DNA of 64,000 nucleotides. Source: Sphingobacterium sp. ML3W (GTDB taxonomy: Bacteria; Bacteroidota; Bacteroidia; Sphingobacteriales; Sphingobacteriaceae). The position numbers and the translations under genes were made by a program. The stretch covers positions 248,001 through 312,000 of the forward strand of contig NZ_CP107036.1 of the NCBI RefSeq assembly GCF_029542085.1. Reading direction: 5' to 3'. This document shows, one piece after another, positions 1-9,322 of this stretch. How positions within the stretch are numbered: the stretch's first letter is position 1; each line of letters starts with the position of its first letter. The notes below the pieces were generated by a model that searched no databases, had not been told where the DNA came from, and was given only the letters and a program-made list of their open reading frames with translations.

Positions 1-967
1 GATACCTGCCGACCAAGCCGCTGCTGTTACCAACACCACCGGGATGTGCTTTAGATTTTGAATTTAACATAATCCGGGCGCTTTCACAGGCACTGGCGCC
101 AAGAATTACAGTTTTTCCTTTTACCGTATATTCCTGTAAATCTTTTGTGTCAACATAGGAGACACCGATAGCCAATCCTTCGTCGTTGGTCAATACTTCT
201 CGTACCATTGCATTGTCGATTACCTTTAAATTCCCGGTTTTCATTGCGGGAATGACCAAGCACGATGAGGATGAGAAATCGCCATATACTTTACATGCGC
301 GACCACATTGGCCACAGTAGAAACAAGTGCCTCGGTCTTTAATATCTTTGGATACTTCGGTTAGCACGGCACCCCGTCCCGGAATGACTGGTACACCAGC
401 TTTCTTGGCGCCTTTTGCAATATATAGTTCATTAAGACGAGGCTTAGGAGGTTTCATAAAAATACCATCAGGTTCGTTATGTATACCTTCGGCTGTACCA
501 TAAATACCGATCATACGGTCTACGCGATCATAAAATGGTTTGACTTCATCATAAGTGATAGGCCATTCATCGGTGATACCATCTTTCGGTTTGAAATCAT
601 CGGGCCCCATACGCAATGAAATACGGCCCCAGTGATTGGTTCTACCTCCGAGCATCCTTGCTCTGAACCATTCGAATTCGGTTCCACTAACTTTACTGTA
701 AGGTTCTCCTTCGATTTGCCAGCCACCAAAGGCCGCATCGAAATCGCCAAAAGGTCGTGTCGTACCAGCTCCTCTCCGGGGTGATTCCCAGGGCCAACGT
801 AACTGCAACGAATCTTTCGCGGGATCGTAAAATGGGCCAGCTTCCAGCATCAATACTTTGAGACCCGCATGTGCGAGGATATATCCGGCCATACCTCCAC
901 CTGCACCTGAGCCTACGACGATAGCGTCAAACAATTCGGGATTCTCTTTAATTTGATAATTTGACAT
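1..967 (-). CDS. GMC-family FAD oxidoreductase (partial, C-terminus outside window)
   Basis: Reading the minus strand from the ATG at 965-967 gives an open frame of about 322 codons that runs off the left edge. The N-terminus (MSNYQIKENPELFDAIVVG) leads straight into a dinucleotide-binding GSGAGGG motif near residues 19-25 and an LMLEAG strand end, typical of FAD Rossmann folds. Around residue 220 there is a Cys-rich stretch CFYCGQCGRAC, seen in GMC/gluconate dehydrogenase-like members, and GGRTNHWGR near residue 103 fits the GMC signature region. Family members oxidise alcohols or sugars using FAD; they are about 550-570 residues long, so roughly 40 percent is missing here. There is no signal peptide. 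The substrate cannot be told from the sequence. Confidence 0.85.
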   Translation of the reverse strand, partial: MSNYQIKENPELFDAIVVGSGAGGGMAGYILAHAGLKVLMLEAGPFYDPAKDSLQLRWPWESPRRGAGTTRPFGDFDAAFGGWQIEGEPYSKVSGTEFEWFRARMLGGRTNHWGRISLRMGPDDFKPKDGITDEWPITYDEVKPFYDRVDRMIGIYGTAEGIHNEPDGIFMKPPKPRLNELYIAKGAKKAGVPVIPGRGAVLTEVSKDIKDRGTCFYCGQCGRACKVYGDFSSSSCLVIPAMKTGNLKVIDNAMVREVLTNDEGLAIGVSYVDTKDLQEYTVKGKTVILGASACESARIMLNSKSKAHPGGVGNSSGLVGRY

Positions 968-1228
968 AATTAAATTGAGTAATTAATTGAAAAGCCTCCG
1001 AGAAACATTTTTTTATGAAATTCTATCTCTGCAGGAAGGTTCAACTAATTGATGGTTATTGTTTCATGTTTAAAATCATCGTGAATATATTGATAAAATT
1101 TTATTTTTTTTCAATTTAATTTATCGTTTTAGCATTATTCTAAATAAAGAATAGGAGATTGTTACAAAATAAGGTGTAGTTTGCTGGAATGAACCCCGAT
1201 TGGTCAAGTACGCTGAGATAAAAAATTA
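968..1228. other. Intergenic gap between GMC gene start and ABC-F terminator
   Basis: AT-rich non-coding DNA upstream of the GMC oxidoreductase. It must hold that gene's promoter, but I see no clear TAnnTTTG box on the minus strand and no conserved structure. Confidence 0.5.
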
Positions 1229-1259
1229 AGCCGATATCAAGGTATCAGAAATATCGGCT
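1229..1259 (-). terminator. Hairpin terminator after the ABC-F gene
   Basis: Nine-base arms AGCCGATAT (1229-1237) and ATATCGGCT (1251-1259) enclose a 13-base loop. On the minus strand the stem is followed closely by a T-rich run (ttaatttttt), 14 bases past the ABC-F stop codon. T-rich sequence lies on the other side too, so it may work in both directions. Confidence 0.65.
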
Positions 1260-1272
1260 GTTTTTATTGTAC

Positions 1273-2865
1273 CTAATTTTTTAAACTGATCGTTCTGTCT
1301 ATGCCGATATCATCTTGAAACATTTCATCATGGGAGATGACAAGGAGTGTACCTTTATAGTGTTGAATCGCTCGGGTAAGGATGCGAATGTTTTGAATAT
1401 CCAGATTATTGGTAGGTTCATCTAACACAATGAGATCCGGAGCCTGTTGTCTAATTGTTAAGCAGCATAGAATCAGGCGCATTTTTTCGCCGCCACTTAA
1501 AAGCCGACAAGGCTTGTCCCAGTCATCCTTCCCAAATAAAAAGCGGTTGAGTCTGATTTTGATATCATGTTCGGGTAGCGATTCACTGTTATAATATTGA
1601 GCCTGCTCATAAACACTCAACCGAAGATCAATAAGTGAATACTCCTGGTCGAGATAGATAGCGCTAAAGCGCTGTCGTTCGACCTGACCTTGAGCGGGGC
1701 TGAGCTGACCTAAAAGGATTTTGATCAATGTGGTTTTACCGGAACCATTTTTTCCCTGTAAGATGATACGCTCCCCGCTGAATATTTGCAGATCAATATT
1801 TTCCTGCCAAAGTTCAGTTGTATTGTATTTGAAGTTAATTTTGGTCGCTTTTATCATACTTTTTCCCTGGGGGAAGTCACTGTTTCCTAAATCAATTTTC
1901 ATTTCATCTAAGACCGCTTTCGTGCCTCTAAGTTCTTGCAGATTGGATTTCATGTCTCCAATTTTGTCCTGATGGACACTTTTGATTTTGGCTGTACTTT
2001 TTTCGGCATTATTCCGTAGTGTATTCATCATAATGCGGGCTACACCTGCTTTTTCTTGTTTTTTTTGACCACGATTGTTTAATCTGTTTTGCCGTTCAAT
2101 CGTTTCTCTTTCTTTCTCTTTGGCTGTTCTGATCGCTTTTTCCTGATGATGGATATCCTGTTCTAGCGCATTGCGTTCTATTTCTTTTTGAGATTCGTAA
2201 AATGCATAGTTTCCACCATATCGTTTTATGCCTCTCGGCGTCATTTCTAGTGTGTCCTCCAATAGATTGAGCAGTGTTCGGTCATGGCTGACAACAACAA
2301 TGGTCTGTTTTGAAGACTGTATCCATTGATAAAGCAGCTTTTTACTGTCAATATCCAGGTGATTGCTGGGCTCATCCAACAGGATAAGCTCACATTTATG
2401 AATCTGGATCCCTGCCAACAAAACTTTTGCCTTTTGGCCACCACTGAGATCCGACATTTTCTGCGTCAAATGAATTTCGGGCAAATTCCAATAGCTAAAG
2501 GCTTCTTGGCAGCGTTCTTCCAGCGTCCAGTCATCTTGAAGGATATTAAAATTTTCCTCCGAGGCGTTGCCAGCTAAGATGGCATAAAAAGCATTCAGCT
2601 TTTTGTCAATGCCAAGAGCCTGTGCGATTGTTAAATCATCGTATTGTCCGGTGATTTGTGGCACATAAAAGGGGCGGGTATCACTATGCATACCGCCTGT
2701 TGTGGGCAATAGATCTCCGGCGATAAGACGCAATAATGTTGATTTACCAACGCCGTTGTTGCCAATTAATGCTATTTTCTCGTGTGAGTTGATTGTTAGA
2801 CTTATGTTTTCAAACAATAAATCTTTATTCGGATGTATATAGGATATCTGTTGTAATGAAATCAT
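1273..2865 (-). CDS. ABC-F family ATPase (duplicated ATPase, no membrane domain)
   Basis: 530 residues with two complete ABC ATPase domains and no transmembrane segment, the ABC-F layout. First domain: Walker A GNNGVGKST (35-43), signature LSGGQ (140-144), Walker B LLDEPSNHLD (162-171). A long charged, probably helical linker (about 225-335) follows. Second domain: GKNGSGKTT (371-379), LSGGE (456-460), LDEPTNNLD (481-489). ABC-F proteins act on the ribosome, either as translation factors or as antibiotic target-protection proteins. The linker is not long enough for me to assign a resistance subclass. It is transcribed alone, with its own terminator downstream and a palindrome in its upstream region. 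Confidence 0.9.
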   Translation of the reverse strand: MISLQQISYIHPNKDLLFENISLTINSHEKIALIGNNGVGKSTLLRLIAGDLLPTTGGMHSDTRPFYVPQITGQYDDLTIAQALGIDKKLNAFYAILAGNASEENFNILQDDWTLEERCQEAFSYWNLPEIHLTQKMSDLSGGQKAKVLLAGIQIHKCELILLDEPSNHLDIDSKKLLYQWIQSSKQTIVVVSHDRTLLNLLEDTLEMTPRGIKRYGGNYAFYESQKEIERNALEQDIHHQEKAIRTAKEKERETIERQNRLNNRGQKKQEKAGVARIMMNTLRNNAEKSTAKIKSVHQDKIGDMKSNLQELRGTKAVLDEMKIDLGNSDFPQGKSMIKATKINFKYNTTELWQENIDLQIFSGERIILQGKNGSGKTTLIKILLGQLSPAQGQVERQRFSAIYLDQEYSLIDLRLSVYEQAQYYNSESLPEHDIKIRLNRFLFGKDDWDKPCRLLSGGEKMRLILCCLTIRQQAPDLIVLDEPTNNLDIQNIRILTRAIQHYKGTLLVISHDEMFQDDIGIDRTISLKN

Positions 2866-2901
2866 GCTAAAATTCTTTATACTGTTAAAAACAGGCCACT
2901 T

Positions 2902-2918
2902 CGGTAAGTTATTTACCG
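2902..2918. promoter_or_regulatory. Small palindrome upstream of the ABC-F gene
   Basis: Arms CGGTAA (2902-2907) and TTACCG (2913-2918) around a five-base spacer lie 37 bases upstream of the ABC-F start. It could be an operator or a short leader hairpin. A six-base stem is weak evidence. Confidence 0.25.
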
Positions 2919-3139
2919 TTGGTATTTATTAATCTCTAAAGAATTTTAATCTTACATACAGTTTTTATTTGAGTTTAAGAGCTACAAATATACCAGTTTA
3001 TTTCTAATCTCAAAACAGCTGTTTTTATCTATAGTCAAATTCCTTAATGTTTAACTACAAAATTGTATAATAGTGTGCCAAATTTCGAATGTAAATTATT
3101 GCTATTTGCATGGAACAAATCGTAATTTTGAAAAAAAAC

Positions 3140-4480
3140 ATGGTGAATAAAATACTTCTTATAGATGACGAAGAGAAGCTTCGTAAACTGCTTGCTAAGA
3201 TCATCAGCTTGGAGGGCTTTGAGGTAATTGAAGCTGATGATATCAAATCTGGCTTGAAAAAGCTTGATATTTTCGACATCGATGTCGTATTATGCGATGT
3301 TAAGTTGCCTGATGGTAATGGTGTGGAGACTGCGAAATTGATTAAGGAACGCTATCCAATTGTTGAAATCATATTATTGACCGCCTATGGTAATATCCCG
3401 GATGGAGTTCAGGCGATTAAAAATGGTGCTTTTGAATACATTACCAAAGGTGATGACAATAACCGGATTATTCCTTTACTCTATAAAGCCTGTGAGAAAG
3501 TAGCATTGGCGCGCAGAGTAAGACAGTTGGAGAAACAATTGGGTAATAGGCTTTCATTTGACAAAATTATAGGGAGTTCTGTAGCGATTAAATCAGCCAT
3601 TGCGCTTGCGCAAAAAGTATCTGGAACAAGTACGACTGTTCTGCTAACCGGAGAAACGGGAACTGGTAAAGAGGTATTTGCACAGGCGATACATCAGGCC
3701 AGCCCACGCAAGGAACGCAGTTTTGTCGCTATTAATTGCGCCGCTTTCACAAAAGATCTGCTGGAAAATGAACTGTTTGGACATAAAGCGGGGGCTTTTA
3801 CAGGAGCGACAAAGGATCAGCGTGGTCTATTCGAAGAGGCTCATTTGGGAACTATTTTTTTGGATGAGATCGGTGAGATGGCGATTGAACTTCAAGCCAA
3901 AATTCTGCGTGTATTGGAGACTGGTGAATTTTTAAAAGTAGGTGATTCCAAGCCGACGAAAGTGGATGTCCGTATTATCGCTGCAACAAATCGCGACCTT
4001 GAAGCCGAAATCGATTCAGAACATTTTAGAAGCGATTTATTTTATAGATTGTCAGTATTTACAATTCAACTACCACCCTTACGAGAGCGTATTGAGGATA
4101 TTCGATTGCTGGCTCAATATTATGTAGATATTTTTGCGTTAAAATCGAATCTCAAACCGCTAAAAATGACTGCTGAATTTGTTGCTGCTCTTGAACGAAA
4201 TCCTTGGCGGGGAAATATCCGTGAATTGAAAAATGTAATTGAACGTAGTGTCATACTGAGTGAGGATGGACTGCTTGATCTGAGCAGTCTTCCTTTTGGA
4301 ATGAATAGTTTGAAATCGGAGCAAGCATTATCTTCCGGTTTCTCCATGGCAAATATAGAACGTCAACACATTCAACGTGTATTGCAACATACAAATGGGA
4401 ATAAAGCTGAAGCTGCACGATTGCTGGAGATCGGTGTAGCGACACTATACCGGAAAATTGAGGAGTATAAAATGCAATGA
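3140..4480 (+). CDS. NtrC-type sigma-54-dependent response regulator
   Basis: 446 residues from the ATG at 3140 (MVNKILLIDDE). An upstream in-frame ATG at 3110 would add ten residues that family members lack. Domains in order: a receiver with the acidic pair at 9-10, phospho-acceptor Asp53 (CDVKLPDGNG) and Lys103; an AAA+ sigma-54 interaction domain with Walker A GETGTGKE (171-178), the sigma-54 contact loop GAFTGA (218-223) and Walker B FLDEIGEM; and a C-terminal Fis-type helix-turn-helix ending NKAEAARLLEIGVATLYRKI. It would activate sigma-54 promoters when phosphorylated. No histidine kinase lies beside it, so its partner is elsewhere. A TAATTTTG box at 3123-3130 is unusually close to this start, which leaves some doubt about the 5' end. 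Confidence 0.93.
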   Translation: MVNKILLIDDEEKLRKLLAKIISLEGFEVIEADDIKSGLKKLDIFDIDVVLCDVKLPDGNGVETAKLIKERYPIVEIILLTAYGNIPDGVQAIKNGAFEYITKGDDNNRIIPLLYKACEKVALARRVRQLEKQLGNRLSFDKIIGSSVAIKSAIALAQKVSGTSTTVLLTGETGTGKEVFAQAIHQASPRKERSFVAINCAAFTKDLLENELFGHKAGAFTGATKDQRGLFEEAHLGTIFLDEIGEMAIELQAKILRVLETGEFLKVGDSKPTKVDVRIIAATNRDLEAEIDSEHFRSDLFYRLSVFTIQLPPLRERIEDIRLLAQYYVDIFALKSNLKPLKMTAEFVAALERNPWRGNIRELKNVIERSVILSEDGLLDLSSLPFGMNSLKSEQALSSGFSMANIERQHIQRVLQHTNGNKAEAARLLEIGVATLYRKIEEYKMQ

Positions 4481-4489
4481 CCTACAATA

Positions 4490-4524
4490 GATCCTGCGGC
4501 ATGTCAGCCAGCGGCCGCAGGATC
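4490..4524. terminator. Hairpin between convergent genes
   Basis: Perfect ten-base arms GATCCTGCGG (4490-4499) and CCGCAGGATC (4515-4524) lie between the response regulator stop and the YiaA-like stop. There is no strong T-run on either side, so it is a probable bidirectional terminator or an RNA-stabilising stem. Confidence 0.55.
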
Positions 4525-4533
4525 GGCAAACCG

Positions 4534-5001
4534 CTAAAGTTTTATCTCGTTATCATCAATAAGTTTAGCATCCCGAGTATTTTTCTGAACTGCGATCGCA
4601 GAAAATATACTTAGAGAAAAAGACATAGCGTAGAATCCTTTTTCGCTCAGTAGCAGGTCAGCATTCCATAATCCGATAATCAATAAGACTACCGCAGCAA
4701 TTGTTGCAAACCAACTTAGACCATAGTAAAGTTCGGTTACAGCAAGTCCTTCAGCTTTATCTCTGACACTTTTTTGAACAGAAATAACAGCAAATAGAGC
4801 AAATAATAGGATGGTAAAATAATATCCCTTTTCATTGAGTGCCATAGTCGCATTCCATAATCCGACACAGTAACCAATAGTTCCTACCAATAGAGCTGTC
4901 CACGATGCGCCAATGAAGGCTCCTGTAGGTTTGAAAGGATTTCTTGTGTTCGAATCCTTTTTTGAAATTTTTTCTTCAATCATGTTTTTTAGCGGTTCCA
5001 T
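4534..5001 (-). CDS. yiaA: YiaA/YiaB-type inner membrane protein
   Basis: 155 residues, with four hydrophobic helices arranged as two similar halves. Each half carries the pattern GLWNA....(N/S)EKG followed by a second helix and VQK(S/N)(V/T)RD. This repeat is the two-helix YiaA/YiaB domain, found twice here as in Escherichia coli YiaA. The protein is a cytoplasmic-membrane protein of unknown function. The first 25 residues are charged and probably cytoplasmic; Met7 is an alternative start. Both neighbours are on the plus strand, so it is transcribed alone. Confidence 0.8.
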   Translation of the reverse strand: MEPLKNMIEEKISKKDSNTRNPFKPTGAFIGASWTALLVGTIGYCVGLWNATMALNEKGYYFTILLFALFAVISVQKSVRDKAEGLAVTELYYGLSWFATIAAVVLLIIGLWNADLLLSEKGFYAMSFSLSIFSAIAVQKNTRDAKLIDDNEIKL

Positions 5002-5142
5002 AATTTTAATTTTTTATTGTTGTTTTTGTTATTTGTTGATTCAAATATCAGGAGTATTCAATAGGATATAAAATCAATTTTTTGAAAATACTGATGATAT
5101 ATTTTTATTTATTAAATTTGATTTTCGGCTAAATTTGACGAT

Positions 5143-6651
5143 ATGGATACAATTGTAGAGCTTATTAGTGTATTAGGTAATGATGATATAAAGGACTTTA
5201 AAAGCTTCTTAAAGAAGAAAAATAAGCGGAATGATGTCAAGAATATCAGGTTGATTGAAATTTTAGAAACTGATGATATAAATAGGTTAAAAAAACTCTA
5301 TGCATCTTCAAAAAATAAGGACGCTTATCATGCATTAAGGAAAAGATTACATGATAGCCTACTCTTGTTTATTTCAAATAAAACATTTGAACGAGATAAC
5401 AGTGAGGCGCATGAAGCCTTGAGACTGCTTATTGTTGGACGTTTTCTGTTGGAGAATGATCTGATAAAACCTGGATTTAAATGCCTTCAACGGGCTGAAC
5501 AAAAAGCTTTACTTCTGGAGCAGTTTAGCTTGCTCAACGAAATCCTGCAACTGAGGCTGCAATATGCATATTTGGAATCCAAACCCAATTTAGAACTGCT
5601 GATCGATCGTTTGGTGGCAAATCAACATAAAATGCAGCAAGAGGTAAAATTCCAAATTGCCTATGCATTTCTAAGGGTCGAATTGCAAGATATCCATTTG
5701 AAGGGGAAGATCGTTGATCTAAATCGTTTGGTGATCGATACAATTGGCAAGTATGATATTTCTTTGCGGCAACTGTTGTCTTTTAAGTCGCTATATCAGC
5801 TATTGTTTATCGCCAATGAATATGCTACGATACATCAGAATTATGCCTTAGTTCGGTCTTTTTTGAAAACAAGTGATGAATTTATAACAAAGCAAAAGGT
5901 AAATTCGGGACATCACTTGTTTTACTATCTCCATATTCTCTATTACCTCGCTAATTTCAATCTGCGGAATGGATTATTCCACGAAAGTTTAGCGTATTTA
6001 GAGCAGCTGATTGCTGGTTGTTCTCCGGGGAGTGTTCTTCGGGTTCAGTTTCATTTACGTTATTATTTGCTCAAGGCGCTAAATTACCATTACATGGGAG
6101 AGGGGGTAAAGGCACTCGCTATTTTACGTTTAGGGATCCAGCAATCGACATTGAAGTCCAACGAGACTGATATTGCGGACCTGCAATTATGCCTGGTTAT
6201 GTTTCTGACACAATTTCAAGATAAACTTGCATTGACAGAATTAAGAAAGTTGATTCGAACGGATGCTTGGTATGAGAAGAAAATGGGCATGTTATGGACG
6301 ATTCGTAAGAGCTTGTTGGAGATATTGATCCATATTCAGTTTGAGGATATTGATCTGGCAATTTCACGGGTGAAAAGCTTTAGACGTCGGTACAAACAAT
6401 ATCTGGAAACCGTGCGGGAAGGTCGGGTTGTTAATTTTTTAAGACTGGTTGAAAAGTACCTGCAAAATCCATCGATCGTAAAAAATAATGTTTTTATGGC
6501 CGATATAGAGGCGATGACCGATCGCGCAGAAAATCAGGATTTGTTTGTGTTGGGGTTCATTGCTTGGTTAAAATCCTTAGTCACATCGGAAAGCCCTTAT
6601 CAGGCTTTATTGAGCTTGGTTAAGAAATTGGAGCTGAAAAAGGATCAATAA
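5143..6651 (+). CDS. Large all-helical protein of unknown function
   Basis: 502 residues, no signal peptide, no transmembrane helix and no catalytic motif that I recognise. The whole chain reads as amphipathic helices rich in Leu and Lys, with helix-pair spacing similar to TPR proteins (for example residues 95-125 and 255-330), so a solenoid scaffold is plausible. Two copies of the -7 type box TAAATTTG lie at 5113-5120 and 5130-5137 just before the start. Its last seven bases overlap the 3' end of the convergent transpeptidase gene. Proteins of this look occur in Bacteroidota, but I know no function. Confidence 0.7.
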   Translation: MDTIVELISVLGNDDIKDFKSFLKKKNKRNDVKNIRLIEILETDDINRLKKLYASSKNKDAYHALRKRLHDSLLLFISNKTFERDNSEAHEALRLLIVGRFLLENDLIKPGFKCLQRAEQKALLLEQFSLLNEILQLRLQYAYLESKPNLELLIDRLVANQHKMQQEVKFQIAYAFLRVELQDIHLKGKIVDLNRLVIDTIGKYDISLRQLLSFKSLYQLLFIANEYATIHQNYALVRSFLKTSDEFITKQKVNSGHHLFYYLHILYYLANFNLRNGLFHESLAYLEQLIAGCSPGSVLRVQFHLRYYLLKALNYHYMGEGVKALAILRLGIQQSTLKSNETDIADLQLCLVMFLTQFQDKLALTELRKLIRTDAWYEKKMGMLWTIRKSLLEILIHIQFEDIDLAISRVKSFRRRYKQYLETVREGRVVNFLRLVEKYLQNPSIVKNNVFMADIEAMTDRAENQDLFVLGFIAWLKSLVTSESPYQALLSLVKKLELKKDQ

Positions 6652-7265
6652 TAGATATTTAAGATAATTTGTTTTTGAGAGGAGTCAATAATAGGCTGCA
6701 GTCTTTCGTAGAATTTTACGCTTACCATTGGGCACCCCTGGCTTAAACATATTGGAGCAATCTGTTCATCATAGGGCATGCTATCGTATTTATGTAAAAC
6801 AATGTTTCTGCTGTAGGCGTTGCTATTGGAATTTTCAAGCCCATATAACTTATAAGCTTTTCCGAAACGACCGTTATAAGATGTACCGATCGAGTACATG
6901 CCTAATGAGGTCGCATAGGAGTTGTCCTGATTGCTGAATTTTAATCTGCCGGCTTTTCCGGTTTCCGAACCTGAACCATGGGCTACTAAACCTTGATCCA
7001 GGATCCGGTTCTTTTGGATATCAACAACAAAAAAGCGATTCCTTCCCGAAAGCTTCTTCATGTCGAGAAGAAAAGCGATGTTTTTATTGTATTTTTTATC
7101 CTTTTTAACGACGCCTTTGACCCGGTCAAAGGCGTCAATATACCGTGCTGAGTCTGATGCCGCAGTATTTTCGGTGTTGTTTGCAGCAAATGTGTGCTTT
7201 CGGGAAACTTTGAAAGCGATCAAACTGATCCCGATCGCGATAATGAGCAGAATGAACTTATTCAT
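6645..7265 (-). CDS. L,D-transpeptidase-like (murein L,D-transpeptidase catalytic domain) protein
   Basis: 206 residues with an N-terminal membrane anchor or signal (MNKFILLIIAIGISLIAF). The core matches the YkuD-like family: a VAHGSGSETG motif near 93-102, LGMYSIGTSYNGRFGKAYKLYGL, a conserved HKY, and the active-site stretch CLSQGCPMVS with the probable nucleophile Cys (residues about 173-182). These enzymes make or exchange L,D-crosslinks in peptidoglycan in the periplasm. The 3' end overlaps the convergent helical-protein gene by seven bases. It lies 63 bases downstream of the DUF695 gene on the same strand and may share its transcript. Confidence 0.8.
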   Translation of the reverse strand: MNKFILLIIAIGISLIAFKVSRKHTFAANNTENTAASDSARYIDAFDRVKGVVKKDKKYNKNIAFLLDMKKLSGRNRFFVVDIQKNRILDQGLVAHGSGSETGKAGRLKFSNQDNSYATSLGMYSIGTSYNGRFGKAYKLYGLENSNSNAYSRNIVLHKYDSMPYDEQIAPICLSQGCPMVSVKFYERLQPIIDSSQKQIILNIYY

Positions 7266-7328
7266 TTATTAGGTTGGCTTTTTTGTTCAACAAAGTGTGC
7301 ACATTTATTTTTCAATAGCCTATTGTTG

Positions 7329-8432
7329 TTATTCTATTGTTTTATTAAATCGTGCAAAGGATTTCCAATATTTATCTTTATAGATAGCATAGTCGATTTC
7401 AAGCCTATTTTGATATTGCGCAATTAGCTGATCTATTATTTGGGATGATTTCCTGAATTCTGTACAGGCCAGGTAAACTTCCCGTATGTTGTCCGCAGTT
7501 TCACGTCCAATATTGAGATAACCGATATCATGTGGAAGGCCAGCCATTAAGTCGTCTTCGAATTTATCCATTAAATCGTATGTCGTCTGGTCAGGCATAC
7601 CATTGGTCGAAGTTCCATCGTAATTGATCCGCAATGTTACGATCCAGGGGTGTGATACCTTTCCGTCCCAGTCTAAAAGTGTTGTATTTATTATGGCCAA
7701 AATAGGCAGATCGTTTTGCATCATGCCCTCAAAAGCGGTGTAGGAATCATTTTCGGTTTCATGCCTGACATCCGTATATTTTTCGACAAATTCTTTTTCC
7801 CGCCATATTAAATAGTCTTTTAATTTGATCAATGGAATGAGTTCTCCCGCTGTCAGGTCGCTGGAGGTAATGTTTAAATTGTCAATGGTGATGATCGAGT
7901 TTAGTTCGCCGATATAATTATCTAAGAATATTTCAACCCCATGAGCGATGTTGGCTTTGTTTTCTTCCGTGTAATTGGGGTGCACAATAACAATATCGAC
8001 ATCATCTGGACGGTATTTGTGTTCAATGGGGTAAAAATACATGTCATTAATGTCAAAGGAAAAACCGTACATCGTTATTTTGAATTTTTCCATGTCTTCG
8101 ATAGCCGGTTTTAAGGCGGTAAATTTCCAATTTGGGAGCATAGGAGCTGAGCCGATCAAGGCCTCGACGAACGCGATATTTTTCACAACCCCATCGGGAG
8201 TAATAACAAGCTCAGCAATATCATCACTGTACATTCCAGTTAAAAAATAGAGTTCTTTTCGAAGCGCGTCAATTTTTGGGGAGAGTTTGCTGAAAAAATT
8301 CTGATCAATCTGATCCCCATTTTTTACAATTTGAAAAAATGTTTGTTCATTTTTTGCAAACCAATTCCAAAATTCCTGTATGCTATCTTTTTTGTTTTCT
8401 TTCTTTCCAAAAATATTATTAAAAAACCCCAT
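7329..8432 (-). CDS. DUF695-family protein
   Basis: 367 residues, soluble, no signal peptide. The C-terminal part (LPILAIINTTLLDWDGKVSHPWIVTLRINYDG, then GMPDQTTYDLMDKFEDDLMA, given here as separate blocks) resembles the DUF695 domain, whose function is unknown. The N-terminal 200 residues are acidic and aromatic-rich (DVDIVIVHPNYTEE) and look like a second alpha/beta domain. The start MGFFNNIFGKK is supported by the absence of an earlier in-frame Met near the promoter region. It may be cotranscribed with the L,D-transpeptidase-like gene. Confidence 0.65.
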   Translation of the reverse strand: MGFFNNIFGKKENKKDSIQEFWNWFAKNEQTFFQIVKNGDQIDQNFFSKLSPKIDALRKELYFLTGMYSDDIAELVITPDGVVKNIAFVEALIGSAPMLPNWKFTALKPAIEDMEKFKITMYGFSFDINDMYFYPIEHKYRPDDVDIVIVHPNYTEENKANIAHGVEIFLDNYIGELNSIITIDNLNITSSDLTAGELIPLIKLKDYLIWREKEFVEKYTDVRHETENDSYTAFEGMMQNDLPILAIINTTLLDWDGKVSHPWIVTLRINYDGTSTNGMPDQTTYDLMDKFEDDLMAGLPHDIGYLNIGRETADNIREVYLACTEFRKSSQIIDQLIAQYQNRLEIDYAIYKDKYWKSFARFNKTIE

Positions 8433-8802
8433 AGTTACTATTTATTCAATTGGAACCCGATATCGTATGTAAGACCTGTTAGACCTTTGCTTTTAAAATT
8501 AATGATATAATTATGATCCAACAAGTGATTTGCTGTTTAAAAATTATGTGACAAACAATTGGTCAAGCAGTTTGTTAAGGATAGTATTGGAAAAATATAA
8601 ATTAAGATGGAGTAGCTGAAATACCTATGATTGGGGTACAGATAGATGTGTGAAAATATTTGGCATATTTCATTTGACATTTTAAAAAAACAAACCGAGT
8701 GTATCGCGTCCGGATATAGCAATGATATAAGACGATTATACCGCCGAAAGCTCGTGAATACTTTAAACAGAAAATAATTGATGAACAAATAATTATTTAA
8801 AT
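8433..8802. other. 370-bp intergenic region between divergent genes
   Basis: AT-rich DNA between the DUF695 gene (minus) and the BON lipoprotein (plus). It should hold both promoters. I see no clear TTG-N19-TAnnTTTG pair, no stable hairpin and no credible ORF. Confidence 0.45.
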
Positions 8803-9309
8803 ATGAAATTTAACAAATTAACATTTTGCCTTATGGCAACATCTGCAGTACTTTCTTTTTCTGCATGTAAATCGGGGTTATCGGATGATAAATTAGAGGA
8901 GAAGATCGAAAATGCACTTACGGGACGTAAAACTGTTGATGTTGAGGTCGAAAAAGGAAAAGTAATCCTTAGCGGCACCGTAGCGTCGGAGGAAGAAAAA
9001 CAACAAATTGAATCGATCGCAAAAACAGCAGGGGATAAGGATGTCAAATCTATTCAAAATGATATCGTTGTGAGTGCACCTGTTGCAACAACACCGGCAC
9101 CGATTACAGTATCGAATAATGATGCTACACTCGGCGCAGCTGTAAATACGTTTATGAAAGATTTTCCATCCGTCCAGGCGAGTGTTAAAGACGGAATTAT
9201 TTCGGTAACAGGAACGTTGGAACAGGCAAAGATTGTTACATTGAAACAAGGTTTGGATAATCTAAATCCAAAAAAAGTAGATTTGAGTGGTATTGTTGTC
9301 AAAAAATAA
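8803..9309 (+). CDS. BON-domain lipoprotein
   Basis: 168 residues. A lipoprotein signal ends in the lipobox FSAC (Cys22). BON-like repeats follow: residues about 30-88 (LEEKIENALTGRKTVDVEVEKGKVILSG...) and a second, weaker half at about 105-166 (VNTFMKDFPSVQASVKDGIISVTGTLEQ). BON domains are thought to bind phospholipid and protect the envelope, often under osmotic stress. The SH3-domain gene begins 13 bases after its stop, so the two form an operon that ends at the hairpin at 9768. Confidence 0.8.
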   Translation: MKFNKLTFCLMATSAVLSFSACKSGLSDDKLEEKIENALTGRKTVDVEVEKGKVILSGTVASEEEKQQIESIAKTAGDKDVKSIQNDIVVSAPVATTPAPITVSNNDATLGAAVNTFMKDFPSVQASVKDGIISVTGTLEQAKIVTLKQGLDNLNPKKVDLSGIVVKK

Positions 9310-9322
9310 AATAGTAAAAATT

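Noticed and set aside
520-750. 76-residue ORF on the minus strand
   Set aside because: Shadow of the GMC oxidoreductase, which fills the region in another frame of the same strand.
3110-3139. Earlier start for the response regulator
   Set aside because: The ten extra residues (MEQIVILKKN) precede the normal MVNKILLIDDE opening of receiver domains.
8893-9249. 118-residue ORF on the minus strand
   Set aside because: Antisense shadow of the BON lipoprotein; Cys/Arg-rich nonsense composition.
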